Assembly (NCBI GenBank): GCA_016928155.1
Contig: JAFGLG010000004.1
Span: 3,204-67,203, forward strand
Origin: Candidatus Woesearchaeota archaeon
GTDB taxonomy: Archaea > Nanobdellota > Nanobdellia > Woesearchaeales > JAFGLG01
Direction: 5' to 3'
DNA length: 64,000 nucleotides
The notes beneath the pieces are model-generated. The model saw only the letters and a program-made list of their open reading frames with translations, was not told where the DNA came from and made no database searches. Below, piece by piece: positions 43,934-51,886 of the stretch; the first letter of the stretch is position 1, and each line of letters begins with the position of its first letter. Both the position numbers and the translations under genes were made by a program.

Positions 43934-45622
43934 ATGGCAGTCCAGGACTACTTTTTTGGAGAATTGATTGAGTATATCAAGAGGAATAGGCCTGACAAGG
44001 ATCAGCTGATGAAAGAGAAGGTCAAGCTCTGCTCAAAATATCACATCAAGGATATTCCTACTGATATCCGGATATACATGAATGCGATGAAAGAAGATGC
44101 CCACATCATCAGGAAGTATTTGATCACCAAGCCGACAAGAACCATTTCAGGGGTCTCGGTTGTGGCAATAATGACAAAGCCGGCAAAGTGCCCTCATGGC
44201 AGATGCATCTTCTGCCCTGGAGGCACTGAATCTTTTTTCGGTGATGTACCCCAGTCTTATACTGGCAGGGAACCGGCGACAATGCGCGCCATCAGGGCAA
44301 ATTTTGATCCATATCTGCAGGTATTCAATCGTCTTGAGCAGTATGTCGTCCTCGGCCAGATGCCGGAGAAGATTGAGCTGATTGTCATGGGAGGCACTTT
44401 CCCATCGATGCCTATAAGGTATCAGGATGAGTTCATCGCCTATGCATACAAGGCCATGAATGATTTCTCTCAGGTTTTTGGAGACAGGTTTGATCTTGAG
44501 AGGTTCAAGGTATTCTTTGAGCTGCCGGCTGATGTCAATAGCCCTGGACGCACTCTGAAGATCCAGGAGAAGATCCTGAAGATGAAAGGCAAGGCAGTTC
44601 TTGGGAAGGAGCAGTCAAGGAATGAGAGATCTGCAGTGAGATGTGTCGGCCTGACTATCGAGACAAGGCCGGATTATGGCAGGCTTAAGCATGGCAATCA
44701 GATGCTGAAGCTTGGCTGTACACGTGTTGAGCTTGGCGTCCAGACCACAAGAGAGAAATTTTTGGTGAGCAGTGAGAGAGGCCACACGCTCAAGGATTCT
44801 GTTGATTCGATCAGGATTCTGAAGGATCTTGGTTTTAAGCTTAATTTCCATTTCATGCTCGGCCTTCCCGGCTCTGATCAGGGAACAGACTTGGAGATGC
44901 TCAGAGAGCTCTTCTCAGATCCTGGATTCAGGCCTGATATGTTGAAGATATACCCATGCATGGTGATGCCTGGCACAAGGCTCTATGATCTCTATCTCGC
45001 AAAGAAGTACAAGCCGATCACTACAGGAGAAGCAGTCGACATAATAGCTTCTTTCAAGGGATTTGTCCCTGAATACTGCCGGATAATGAGGGTTCAGAGG
45101 GATATTCCTACAAATGTCACAAAAGCAGGTGTTGATAGGACCAATCTTCGCCAGTATGTGGTTGACGAGATGAAAGATAGAGGCACCAGATGCCGATGCA
45201 TAAGATGCAGAGAAGCAGGAAGGGCTGCCAGGATTGGGCGGATCAGCATCATGTCAAGAGAGTATGATTCATCCGGAGGGAAAGAATTCTTCATTTCTGC
45301 TGAGGATAAGAAGAATGATGTGCTTGTCGGATTCTGCAGGATGCGGTTTCCTTCAGGATCAGAGAGGAAGGAGATCACAAAAGACGCAGCCTTGATCAGG
45401 GAGCTTCATGTCTATGGCACCCAGCTCCGGCTTGGAAAGAGATCCGGTTCATCCATGCAGCATAAGGGATATGGCCAGAGGCTGCTCAGGAAGGCTGAAG
45501 ATCTGGCAAAGAGGCATGGGAAGAAGAAGATTGTCGTCATCAGCGGTGTCGGTGCCAGGGAGTATTACAAGAAGCTGGGCTACAGGAGGCAAGGGCCTTA
45601 TATGGTCAGATATATTCATTGA
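43934..45622 (+). CDS. elp3: Elp3, tRNA U34 carboxymethyl-transferase (radical SAM plus GNAT)
   Basis: The 562-residue enzyme makes cm5U at the tRNA wobble base. The radical-SAM domain has the Elp3-type cluster motif CPHGRCIFCPGG near residue 91, TIETRPDY near 242 and HFMLGLPGSDQ near 312. The C-terminal GNAT acetyl-CoA domain spans about 440-562, with ELHVYGTQLRLG, a QHKGYGQRLLRKAE pyrophosphate loop and the end GYRRQGPYM. Length is typical. It stands alone under a leaderless promoter. Confidence 0.96.
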   Translation: MAVQDYFFGELIEYIKRNRPDKDQLMKEKVKLCSKYHIKDIPTDIRIYMNAMKEDAHIIRKYLITKPTRTISGVSVVAIMTKPAKCPHGRCIFCPGGTESFFGDVPQSYTGREPATMRAIRANFDPYLQVFNRLEQYVVLGQMPEKIELIVMGGTFPSMPIRYQDEFIAYAYKAMNDFSQVFGDRFDLERFKVFFELPADVNSPGRTLKIQEKILKMKGKAVLGKEQSRNERSAVRCVGLTIETRPDYGRLKHGNQMLKLGCTRVELGVQTTREKFLVSSERGHTLKDSVDSIRILKDLGFKLNFHFMLGLPGSDQGTDLEMLRELFSDPGFRPDMLKIYPCMVMPGTRLYDLYLAKKYKPITTGEAVDIIASFKGFVPEYCRIMRVQRDIPTNVTKAGVDRTNLRQYVVDEMKDRGTRCRCIRCREAGRAARIGRISIMSREYDSSGGKEFFISAEDKKNDVLVGFCRMRFPSGSERKEITKDAALIRELHVYGTQLRLGKRSGSSMQHKGYGQRLLRKAEDLAKRHGKKKIVVISGVGAREYYKKLGYRRQGPYMVRYIH

Positions 45623-45676
45623 TCAGTTGCATCATTTTTCAGAAAATTTAATAAATGGGTTCTCGCATGAAGAATT

Positions 45677-46312
45677 ATGTCAATATACAAACCGCTTATG
45701 ATCTCTGATTTTTCTCAGGCAGTTCATGTACCAATGGATGGCATAATCGCAGTCAGAGAATGCCTGCCGGAGATTGATGAGGATGTTGATAGGATTCTCA
45801 TCTCTCCTGCTTGTCTTGATGCAAGGATCAAGGCTCTTGCAGATCAGATAAGGGATCATTATCATGATCATGGCGAACTGGTCATGATTACATTGCTTGA
45901 CGGGGCCAGGCCTTTTTCAGATGCTCTTCAGAGATGCATCGGGGATATCCCGGGAACCAATGTCAGAAGGGACACTTTGAGGGTCAAGTCATATGATGGC
46001 ACTGCCTCTACTGGAAGATATGAGGTGCTTAAGCATCTTGATATTGATATCAAGGGGAAGCATGCATTGGTGATTGAGGATATCATAGACACTGGAGGCA
46101 CCTTGGTGTTTGTCAATGATTATCTTCGGAGAAAGGATCCGGGTTCAATACAATGGGCAGCTCTTCTCGACAAGAAGGTTAGGCCTCAGATGCCGAGGAT
46201 AAAAGCTGACTTCACTGGTTTCATAATACCCCACGAGTTTGTCATCGGCTTCGGCCTTGACAAGGATGATGATTATCGCGATCTACCGTATGTCGGGGTC
46301 TATGGTGGTTAG
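45677..46312 (+). CDS. hpt: Purine (hypoxanthine-guanine) phosphoribosyltransferase
   Basis: The 211-residue type I PRTase has the PRPP-binding loop VIEDIIDTGGTLV near residue 136. It also has the catalytic segment RVKSYDGTASTGRYE and the HGPRT ending GFGLDKDDDYRDLPYVGVY. It salvages hypoxanthine or guanine to IMP or GMP. The tail identifies the HPRT rather than the APRT or GPT branch. It converges on glnA with a 4-base overlap of the two 3' ends. Confidence 0.92.
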   Translation: MSIYKPLMISDFSQAVHVPMDGIIAVRECLPEIDEDVDRILISPACLDARIKALADQIRDHYHDHGELVMITLLDGARPFSDALQRCIGDIPGTNVRRDTLRVKSYDGTASTGRYEVLKHLDIDIKGKHALVIEDIIDTGGTLVFVNDYLRRKDPGSIQWAALLDKKVRPQMPRIKADFTGFIIPHEFVIGFGLDKDDDYRDLPYVGVYGG

Positions 46313-47634
46313 ACAATGGGGAGATATGTGTTAAGCTCCCATTTTGTTACTTGAGTCCGGTATGAATCCCATTCCTTCATCTTGGCTTTGATGTATTTTT
46401 TCTTGGTTTCTGCGCCTAGTTTATCAGTGATTGTGCCTTGCTCGAAAAGCAGCACCGCATCATGGAGGCTTCCTGGAAGCATCTCGATGCCTTTCTGGAC
46501 CCGCTCTTCATAATTGAATTTGTATACGTCATCACTCTGCGGATCATCCAGGATCAGTTTCCTTTTGATGCCGTCAAGGCCTGCCCAGAGCATCATGGCA
46601 AATGCCATGTAAGGGTTGCAGCTCGGATCCGGGCATCTTATCTCTGCTCTTGTGCTCTGCTCTCTTCCGGGGCTGTATCGGGGTATCCTGATGAGGGCGC
46701 TCCTGTTCTTCTGCCCCCAGCATATGTAGACTGGAGCTTCATATCCGGGAACCAGCCGTTTGTACGAGTTCACTGTCGGGTTGGTCACTGCAGTGATATG
46801 CTTGATATGCTTGAACTGCCCTGATATGAATGATTTGGCTGTGTCAGACAATTTGTGGCTGTCCTTTTCATCGAAGAATATGTTCTTTCCTGATCTGTCG
46901 AAGAGGCTCTGATGCACATGCATCCCGCTCCCGTTTATTCCGAATATGGGTTTCGGCATGAATGATGCGAATGTTCCGTGTCTTTGTGCGATGGATTTTA
47001 TCGCTGACTTCATGATTATTACCCTGTCTGCGGTCTCAAGAGCCCCTCCATACTTGAAGTCTATCTCATGCTGGCCGTCTGCGACTTCGTGATGGCTCAT
47101 CTCGACATCTATGCCCATCGCAGTGACGGCCTTGACCATCTCTCTTCTTATCAGAACAGCTTGATCCCGGGTGCTGTTGTCGAAATAGCCGGCTGTATCG
47201 TGGGGTATGGGCTCTGGGTTCTGCTTGTCACCGTTACGGAAAAGGAAGAACTCGAGCTCTGGTCCGACCATGTACTCGTATCCCATCAAGTTGGCGTCTG
47301 ATATGGCTCGTTTGAGGATGAATCTTGGATCGCCCTCAAAAGGCTTTCCATCCGGTGTGAAGATATCACACATCATCTGCGCTATCCTTGCCTGCTCCCA
47401 GGCCACTGGATTGTATGTGGATGGGTCTGGCATGAGATACATGTCGCTCTCAGATATCCTCGTGAATCCCTCTATTGAGCTTCCGTCGAACCATATGCCT
47501 TTCTCGAATGCTTCAGGCACCCGTTCGCTTGTTATGGTCACGCTTTTGATCTGACCGAGGAAATCAGTGAAGATGAGATTGATCTCCTCTATGCTGTCAT
47601 CCTTGATTTTCTGCAGGACATCTCTTGTTTCCAT
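46309..47634 (-). CDS. glnA: Glutamine synthetase, type I
   Basis: The ATP-dependent enzyme makes glutamine from glutamate and ammonia. Motifs are WFDGSSIEGF near residue 49, the catalytic GPELEFFLFRNGD and MSHHEVADGQHEIDF, the ATP-binding FMPKPIFGINGSGMHVHQSL and the glutamate-site NPTVNSYKRLVPGYEAP. At 441 residues it fits the archaeal GSI-alpha form without the adenylylation tyrosine region. ATG 47632-47634 follows GAGGTGG; a longer frame upstream has no support. It diverges from an Lrp-type gene. Confidence 0.96.
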   Translation of the reverse strand: METRDVLQKIKDDSIEEINLIFTDFLGQIKSVTITSERVPEAFEKGIWFDGSSIEGFTRISESDMYLMPDPSTYNPVAWEQARIAQMMCDIFTPDGKPFEGDPRFILKRAISDANLMGYEYMVGPELEFFLFRNGDKQNPEPIPHDTAGYFDNSTRDQAVLIRREMVKAVTAMGIDVEMSHHEVADGQHEIDFKYGGALETADRVIIMKSAIKSIAQRHGTFASFMPKPIFGINGSGMHVHQSLFDRSGKNIFFDEKDSHKLSDTAKSFISGQFKHIKHITAVTNPTVNSYKRLVPGYEAPVYICWGQKNRSALIRIPRYSPGREQSTRAEIRCPDPSCNPYMAFAMMLWAGLDGIKRKLILDDPQSDDVYKFNYEERVQKGIEMLPGSLHDAVLLFEQGTITDKLGAETKKKYIKAKMKEWDSYRTQVTKWELNTYLPIV

Positions 47635-47695
47635 TATGCCACCTCGCAATGAGAGGCTTTGTCTAATTAACATATTTAATATTTTCTATGATTAT

Positions 47696-47711
47696 TGTTA
47701 ACAAAATAACA
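47696..47711. promoter_or_regulatory. Palindrome in the glnA-lrp intergenic region, candidate Lrp operator
   Basis: TGTTAACAAAATAACA is an inverted repeat (TGTTA, 6 bases, TAACA). Half-site-like TTAACAAAAT recurs at the Lrp-type start codon, and TGTTAATA lies near 47737. The site lies between the two divergent starts and next to an AAATATTTATATTTG TATA region for the lrp side. Confidence 0.5.
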
Positions 47712-47777
47712 TAAAAAATAAAAAAATATTTATATTTGTTAATATTTTACCTGAAAAGCAAAGTGAAGATTAACAAA

Positions 47778-48221
47778 ATGACACCGGACAGGATTGACAG
47801 GAAGATACTTAATCTGCTTCTTCAGGATTCCAGGAGCAGTTACAGGGACATTGCAAAGAAGGTTGATGTCTCAGTAGTGACTGTGATGAACAGGATAAAG
47901 AGACTGGAAGCTGATGGGATTATCAGGCAATACACCGCTTTTCTGGACTATGACAAGATCGGATATGATATCACTGTGATTGTCGAACTGCGGGTTGAGA
48001 AAGGCAGGCTTTTCCAGGTTGAGAAGAGGCTCGCTGGCATCCCGAATGTCGTGGCAGTCTATGATATCACAGGTCATTTTGATGTGCTTGTCATTGCAAA
48101 GTTCAGGAACAGGAAATCGCTGGATGTTTTCCTCAAGCAGATCCAGTCTTATGATTTTGTGCAGAGGACAGAAACAAAGCTGGTTCTCAATATAATGAAA
48201 GAGAGATTCCTGGACATCTGA
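47778..48221 (+). CDS. Lrp/AsnC-family transcription regulator
   Basis: The 147-residue protein has an AsnC-type helix-turn-helix at the start (RIDRKILNLLLQDSRSSYRD, VSVVTVMNRIKRLEADGII) and a RAM effector domain (VIVELRVEKGRLFQVEKRLA, VYDITGHFDVLVIAKFRNR). It is divergent from glnA, so it is likely to regulate glnA and itself in response to an amino acid such as glutamine. The ATG at 47778 is preferred; an in-frame GTG at 47763 is possible. Confidence 0.92.
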   Translation: MTPDRIDRKILNLLLQDSRSSYRDIAKKVDVSVVTVMNRIKRLEADGIIRQYTAFLDYDKIGYDITVIVELRVEKGRLFQVEKRLAGIPNVVAVYDITGHFDVLVIAKFRNRKSLDVFLKQIQSYDFVQRTETKLVLNIMKERFLDI

Positions 48222-48256
48222 GATGGGGATTCTCATCGTATCAATATCAAAGGCGA

Positions 48257-49225
48257 TCATATGCTGGTGTTGCCATTGGAGGAATAATAAGCCCCACCAT
48301 TCTTCCTCTCGCAGCTGAGTCTTCCTGATTCAAGCAGTTCCCTGACATAATTGTTTGTCCTGAACCCGAGGTCTTTTGTCATCTGGAGAGGGGTTGCCGA
48401 GCCTTGCTCAAGATATATGATGATGCATTCCATCCTTGCTTGCGGGCTCTGCTTGGTGTAGAATGACTGTGATTGCTTGTAGAGGTCTATCAGGTGTCTT
48501 CTTCCATGATCTGTCATTTCCTTCAATGAGTATCTTGTGTCCCAGCCGTTTGCCAGGCAGAGCACTGGCATTAGAAAATCCTCGAAGAGTTTGCATCCTG
48601 CTGCACTTGGCAGATATCTTGTCTCTCTCCTGTTGACTGGATTTCTCTGCAATAATCCTGCTTCGACAAGTCCGTCAATGCTCTGGTAGAATGAAGGGTA
48701 TGTTGTGTCTAATGTATGGAATAGGTCTGTGCTCTTTGTTATCCCATTGCTTATCTGATAGAGCAGGTACATCCTTCTGACTGGCAGGCCGCAGGTCGGG
48801 TCCTCATTCACATTGCACCCGCTGCTTCCCAGGATGGAATGCATGCTGGAATTCATGTCTAGAGCAGTCTGAAGGGCGATCTTTGCTGCATCCCTTATGT
48901 TCTCCTGCCGCATCCTGTAGGCAAATACTGGCTGGCCGAATTTCTGGCGGAATTCATGGTCGCTTTCCTGTTCCCTGAATTCGATCGGCTTGTGTACATC
49001 AGCTTTTTCTTCATTTTCCGCATCAGCTCCAAGTCTTCTCAGATGCCTTGTGATTGTCCTCCTTGTGGGTTCAGCCCTTGCGCCGTTGAAAAGCGCTGCA
49101 TATGATTCCCAGATCTCAGGTCCCGGTGTGAATTGGGATGGCACTAGTTCTGCCAGGAGAAGGCTGATGACTTCGCTGTTGAAGTGTCTGAATATGGAAA
49201 AATCATCTGGTGTTGGATGGGACAT
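48257..49225 (-). CDS. Winged-helix transcription regulator-like protein
   Basis: The 322-residue soluble protein appears to contain three DNA-binding modules. The first is an N-terminal one (NGARAEPTRRTITRHLRRLG). A middle winged helix spans about 150-215 (MYLLYQISNGITKSTDLFHT, SFYQSIDGLVEAGLLQRNPV, RRETRYLPSAAG), and a C-terminal one covers about 275-320 (ATPLQMTKDLGFRTNNYVRELLESG). No ligand domain is recognised. It ends 36 bases after the Lrp-type gene on the opposite strand. The target is unknown. Confidence 0.65.
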   Translation of the reverse strand: MSHPTPDDFSIFRHFNSEVISLLLAELVPSQFTPGPEIWESYAALFNGARAEPTRRTITRHLRRLGADAENEEKADVHKPIEFREQESDHEFRQKFGQPVFAYRMRQENIRDAAKIALQTALDMNSSMHSILGSSGCNVNEDPTCGLPVRRMYLLYQISNGITKSTDLFHTLDTTYPSFYQSIDGLVEAGLLQRNPVNRRETRYLPSAAGCKLFEDFLMPVLCLANGWDTRYSLKEMTDHGRRHLIDLYKQSQSFYTKQSPQARMECIIIYLEQGSATPLQMTKDLGFRTNNYVRELLESGRLSCERKNGGAYYSSNGNTSI

Positions 49226-49305
49226 GGCAAAAGTGGCTATGAAGGACCTTTATAAGCATTATTATAGAGCATTATATTTATAAGTAAGAAAATAATTCAT
49301 GCTTC

Positions 49306-50259
49306 ATGCCATGGGAACTCAAGAGATGGGAGAATTCTGATGATATTGAATTCAAGCCGGCTTTCATTGAAAGATACTCAGCCCTGACTGATTTTGACAA
49401 GTTCAAGGAATATTCATTGTCTTTTCTCAGGAAATCAATCAGGATAAACACTCTTAAGAAGCCGGTCTCTGAGATTAGGGACAGGCTTATCAGCAAGGGT
49501 TGGGAGCTCGAGCAGATTCCCTGGTGCAAAGAAGGTTTCTGGATAAGGGGAGAGCGCCGTGATGTGGGAAATCTCTCTGAGCATATCCTTGGATATTTCT
49601 ATGTTCAGGAAGCTGCTTCCATGATACCTCCTATTGTCCTCCAGCCAGAACCAGGTGAACTGGTGCTTGATATGGCTGCTGCGCCTGGCTCCAAGACGAC
49701 CCAGATTGCTGCGATGATGCAGAACAGGGGCCTTCTCATCGCGAATGAGGTCGACGGATTGAGGATCAAGGCTCTCGGCATCAATCTCATGCGCTCAGGT
49801 GTCCTGAATGCAGTAATCACTAAGATGGATGGCCTGAATTTTGCGAACAAGGATATCAGGTTTGACAGGATCCTGCTTGATGCCCCGTGTTCTGCAACAG
49901 GCACGATAAGGAAATCATTGAAGACCATAAGCATGTGGAATCCGCAGAGCCTGAAGCGTTTGCCTGCCCTGCAGAAGAAGCTTATCCAGACAGCTTTCAA
50001 CTCGCTCAGGCCCGGGGGCACTCTTGTGTACAGCACCTGCACTCTTGAGCCTGAGGAAGACGAAGGCGTCATTGATCATCTGCTCAGGGATAATCCCGAT
50101 GCAAGGATCATGCCGATAGAGCTCGACATAGAAAGGAGCGATCCAGTGATAGAATTCGAGGGCCGGGCTTATAGTGATGAAGTCAAGAAATGCCTGCGCA
50201 TCTGGCCCCAGGATAATGATACAGAGGGATTTTTTGTTGCTAAGATAATGAAGAATTGA
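49306..50259 (+). CDS. RNA (cytosine-5) methyltransferase, NOP2/Sun (Trm4) family
   Basis: The 317-residue SAM-dependent enzyme makes m5C in tRNA or rRNA. The SAM loop is LVLDMAAAPGSKTTQIAAMM near residue 122. The two catalytic cysteines lie in DAPCSATGTIRK and YSTCTLEPEEDEGV, and the family ending is EGFFVAKI. It has no PUA domain. A TATA box TATTTATA at 49275-49282 lies 24-31 bases before the ATG, so the message is leaderless. Confidence 0.94.
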   Translation: MPWELKRWENSDDIEFKPAFIERYSALTDFDKFKEYSLSFLRKSIRINTLKKPVSEIRDRLISKGWELEQIPWCKEGFWIRGERRDVGNLSEHILGYFYVQEAASMIPPIVLQPEPGELVLDMAAAPGSKTTQIAAMMQNRGLLIANEVDGLRIKALGINLMRSGVLNAVITKMDGLNFANKDIRFDRILLDAPCSATGTIRKSLKTISMWNPQSLKRLPALQKKLIQTAFNSLRPGGTLVYSTCTLEPEEDEGVIDHLLRDNPDARIMPIELDIERSDPVIEFEGRAYSDEVKKCLRIWPQDNDTEGFFVAKIMKN

Positions 50260-50384
50260 TAATTTCTTCTATCTGACTAGGTACAACATCACTTACGCAA
50301 GGGGTGGGTGGTCGGGGGTACTGGATGGTGGGCGAGTTCCAAAAATTGGAAAAATATTTAATGGTCAAGATCATACCTCATTTC

Positions 50385-50516
50385 ATGATGAGAATAAGAT
50401 TGAAGACTCTTTGCAGTCTGCTGAAAGATAGGAAGGCCCAGGGTGAAGGATTGTTCATCTTTGTGATGATCTTTGTGATTATCCTCATCATAATTGTCCT
50501 TATCTGGAAATTTTAG
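50385..50516 (+). CDS. 43-residue hydrophobic protein with a class III-like signal motif
   Basis: The protein has a basic N-terminus (MRIRLKTLCSLLKDRKAQGE), then a 20-residue hydrophobic helix and a WKF end. KAQGEG followed at once by a hydrophobic helix resembles sites cut by A24 peptidases in archaeal pilins, though the usual Q-x-S-x-E spacing is not exact. A TATA-like AAATATTTAA lies about 30 bases upstream of ATG 50385, which supports this start. The protein is far smaller than a normal pilin; it could be a minimal pilin-like subunit or a small membrane protein. Confidence 0.5.
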   Translation: MMRIRLKTLCSLLKDRKAQGEGLFIFVMIFVIILIIIVLIWKF

Positions 50517-50526
50517 GCCTTGATAG

Positions 50527-51117
50527 TTAATGGAATATCGGCTTATGGGGCAGTTTGTATCTCGTCCGCAATCTTATCTCTCCTTCAGAGAGATGCGGAT
50601 ACATGATGTGCTCCATCTCGTGTGTAAGCACTTCATAGAAGGCTTCGCCGTGCAGCCTTTCATCTATCTGTATCACGCCAAGCCCTGTGAATGCCCTTCC
50701 CAGCACTCCTTGTCCCAGCACATATTGCGGCACTTTCTCTACCTGGACATTGGTTGGCCAGAAATTGGTGTTTGACATGAACTTCATGCCATATGAATCA
50801 TCCTTTTCATGATGGTAATTGACTGGCTTGTATACCATCTGGAATCCCAGATGCTCGATTATATTCTCTTTTCTGATGGCGTGATAGACACTGCCCTGTA
50901 TCTCTTCTATTGTCTGTTCCTGCATATCAATCTCTTTCTGTTCCTCTGCAGATTTTTGCCCTATAGGCATACCTTTTTCCTTGACACTGATCACCTGCAT
51001 CTCCCGGAGAATTTCAGGATACATTATTAGGCCTGTGTGAGTTGGGTTTGTACAGATCACTCTATGCACAGCTTGCACTATCTCCTCTAATTCTGATGCC
51101 TGTGACTCAAAACCCAT
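50527..51117 (-). CDS. Putative zinc metallopeptidase (HExxH) of unknown family
   Basis: The 196-residue protein has VLTHEMEHIMYPHLSEGEIR near residue 165, an HExxH zinc motif (HEMEH) with downstream acidic residues that may complete the site. The rest is soluble, with an N-terminal helical half (VISVKEKGMPIGQKSAEEQK) and a beta-rich middle. No signal peptide is seen, so it would act in the cytoplasm. The family is not recognised. It lies 10 bases from the tiny hydrophobic gene on the other strand. Confidence 0.6.
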   Translation of the reverse strand: MGFESQASELEEIVQAVHRVICTNPTHTGLIMYPEILREMQVISVKEKGMPIGQKSAEEQKEIDMQEQTIEEIQGSVYHAIRKENIIEHLGFQMVYKPVNYHHEKDDSYGMKFMSNTNFWPTNVQVEKVPQYVLGQGVLGRAFTGLGVIQIDERLHGEAFYEVLTHEMEHIMYPHLSEGEIRLRTRYKLPHKPIFH

Positions 51118-51155
51118 GATTGCAGAAGAAATGAGATTATCGGTTATAGGGATTG

Positions 51156-51683
51156 TTATCTTTCAGGCCACTGGAATGAGACAGTTTGGCCACTCTCGAT
51201 GCCGTTGTTCTCGCAGTATCCTGCATTTACTTCCACGACATAAAGGACATCTTCCATTGGCCCGTACTTTTCGCATTCTGCTTCATAGCACGGAGGCACT
51301 TTCTCCTCGATGTGTATTATCCTTTTATGCGGATCAAGGAATATCATGTCAAGAGGTATTAGCGTGTTCCTCATCCAGAAATGATATACTGCCGGCCTGT
51401 CGAATACAAAGAGCATCCCCTCTTCTTCGGACAGTGATTCTCTGTACATCATTCCCTGTGCGCGCAGCTCTGGTGTGTCAGCCACCTCTGCTGCTATGCA
51501 CCTCTCCGGGAAGCATATCTGGATCGTGTTCTCTGTTGCATTGCTAGCCACACTGCCGGGTATCTCATTGTTTGTTTCTGCGCACCCGGCCAGGCATAGG
51601 TATGCCAGCATGAGTATCATCATCTTTCTTGTCAGTTTTGCTGATTTTGGGAGTTTTTTTGCTTTTGCCTGTTTTTTGCCCAT
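51156..51683 (-). CDS. DUF192-family secreted lipoprotein
   Basis: The 175-residue protein has a basic N-terminus, a hydrophobic signal and a lipobox-like LCLAGCAE with the cysteine near residue 34. The DUF192 domain spans about 55-170 and shows LRAQGMMYRESLSEEEGMLF, the central FWMRNTLIPLDMIFLD and a VVEVNAGYCENNGI end. DUF192 proteins are small extracytoplasmic beta-barrels of unclear role. The start may also be the inner MMILMLAY methionine. It diverges from PEP synthase across a 200-base gap. Confidence 0.88.
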   Translation of the reverse strand: MGKKQAKAKKLPKSAKLTRKMMILMLAYLCLAGCAETNNEIPGSVASNATENTIQICFPERCIAAEVADTPELRAQGMMYRESLSEEEGMLFVFDRPAVYHFWMRNTLIPLDMIFLDPHKRIIHIEEKVPPCYEAECEKYGPMEDVLYVVEVNAGYCENNGIESGQTVSFQWPER

Positions 51684-51833
51684 TCAGGCCTATTTTATTT
51701 AAAAATATAAAAAGTTATCCTAAAAAACCTGAAAACAGTCCGCCAAGGCTTATAAACCTTAAATTATGTAGATTGGATACAGATTGGCCATTAGAAAACT
51801 TTAAATATTGCTACTGCCCGAATTATTGATTGA

Positions 51834-51846
51834 GATATTTATATCC
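51834..51846 (+). promoter_or_regulatory. TATA box and leader of the PEP synthase gene
   Basis: GATATTTATATCC is a symmetric TATA element 41 bases before the ATG at 51887. The leader holds the ribosome-binding site GAGGTAGG. The other 150 bases back to 51684 are AT-rich with no gene seen. Confidence 0.65.
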
Positions 51847-51886
51847 ATATTTAAACTTCAACAAACAAAAAAAGAGGTAGGATATT

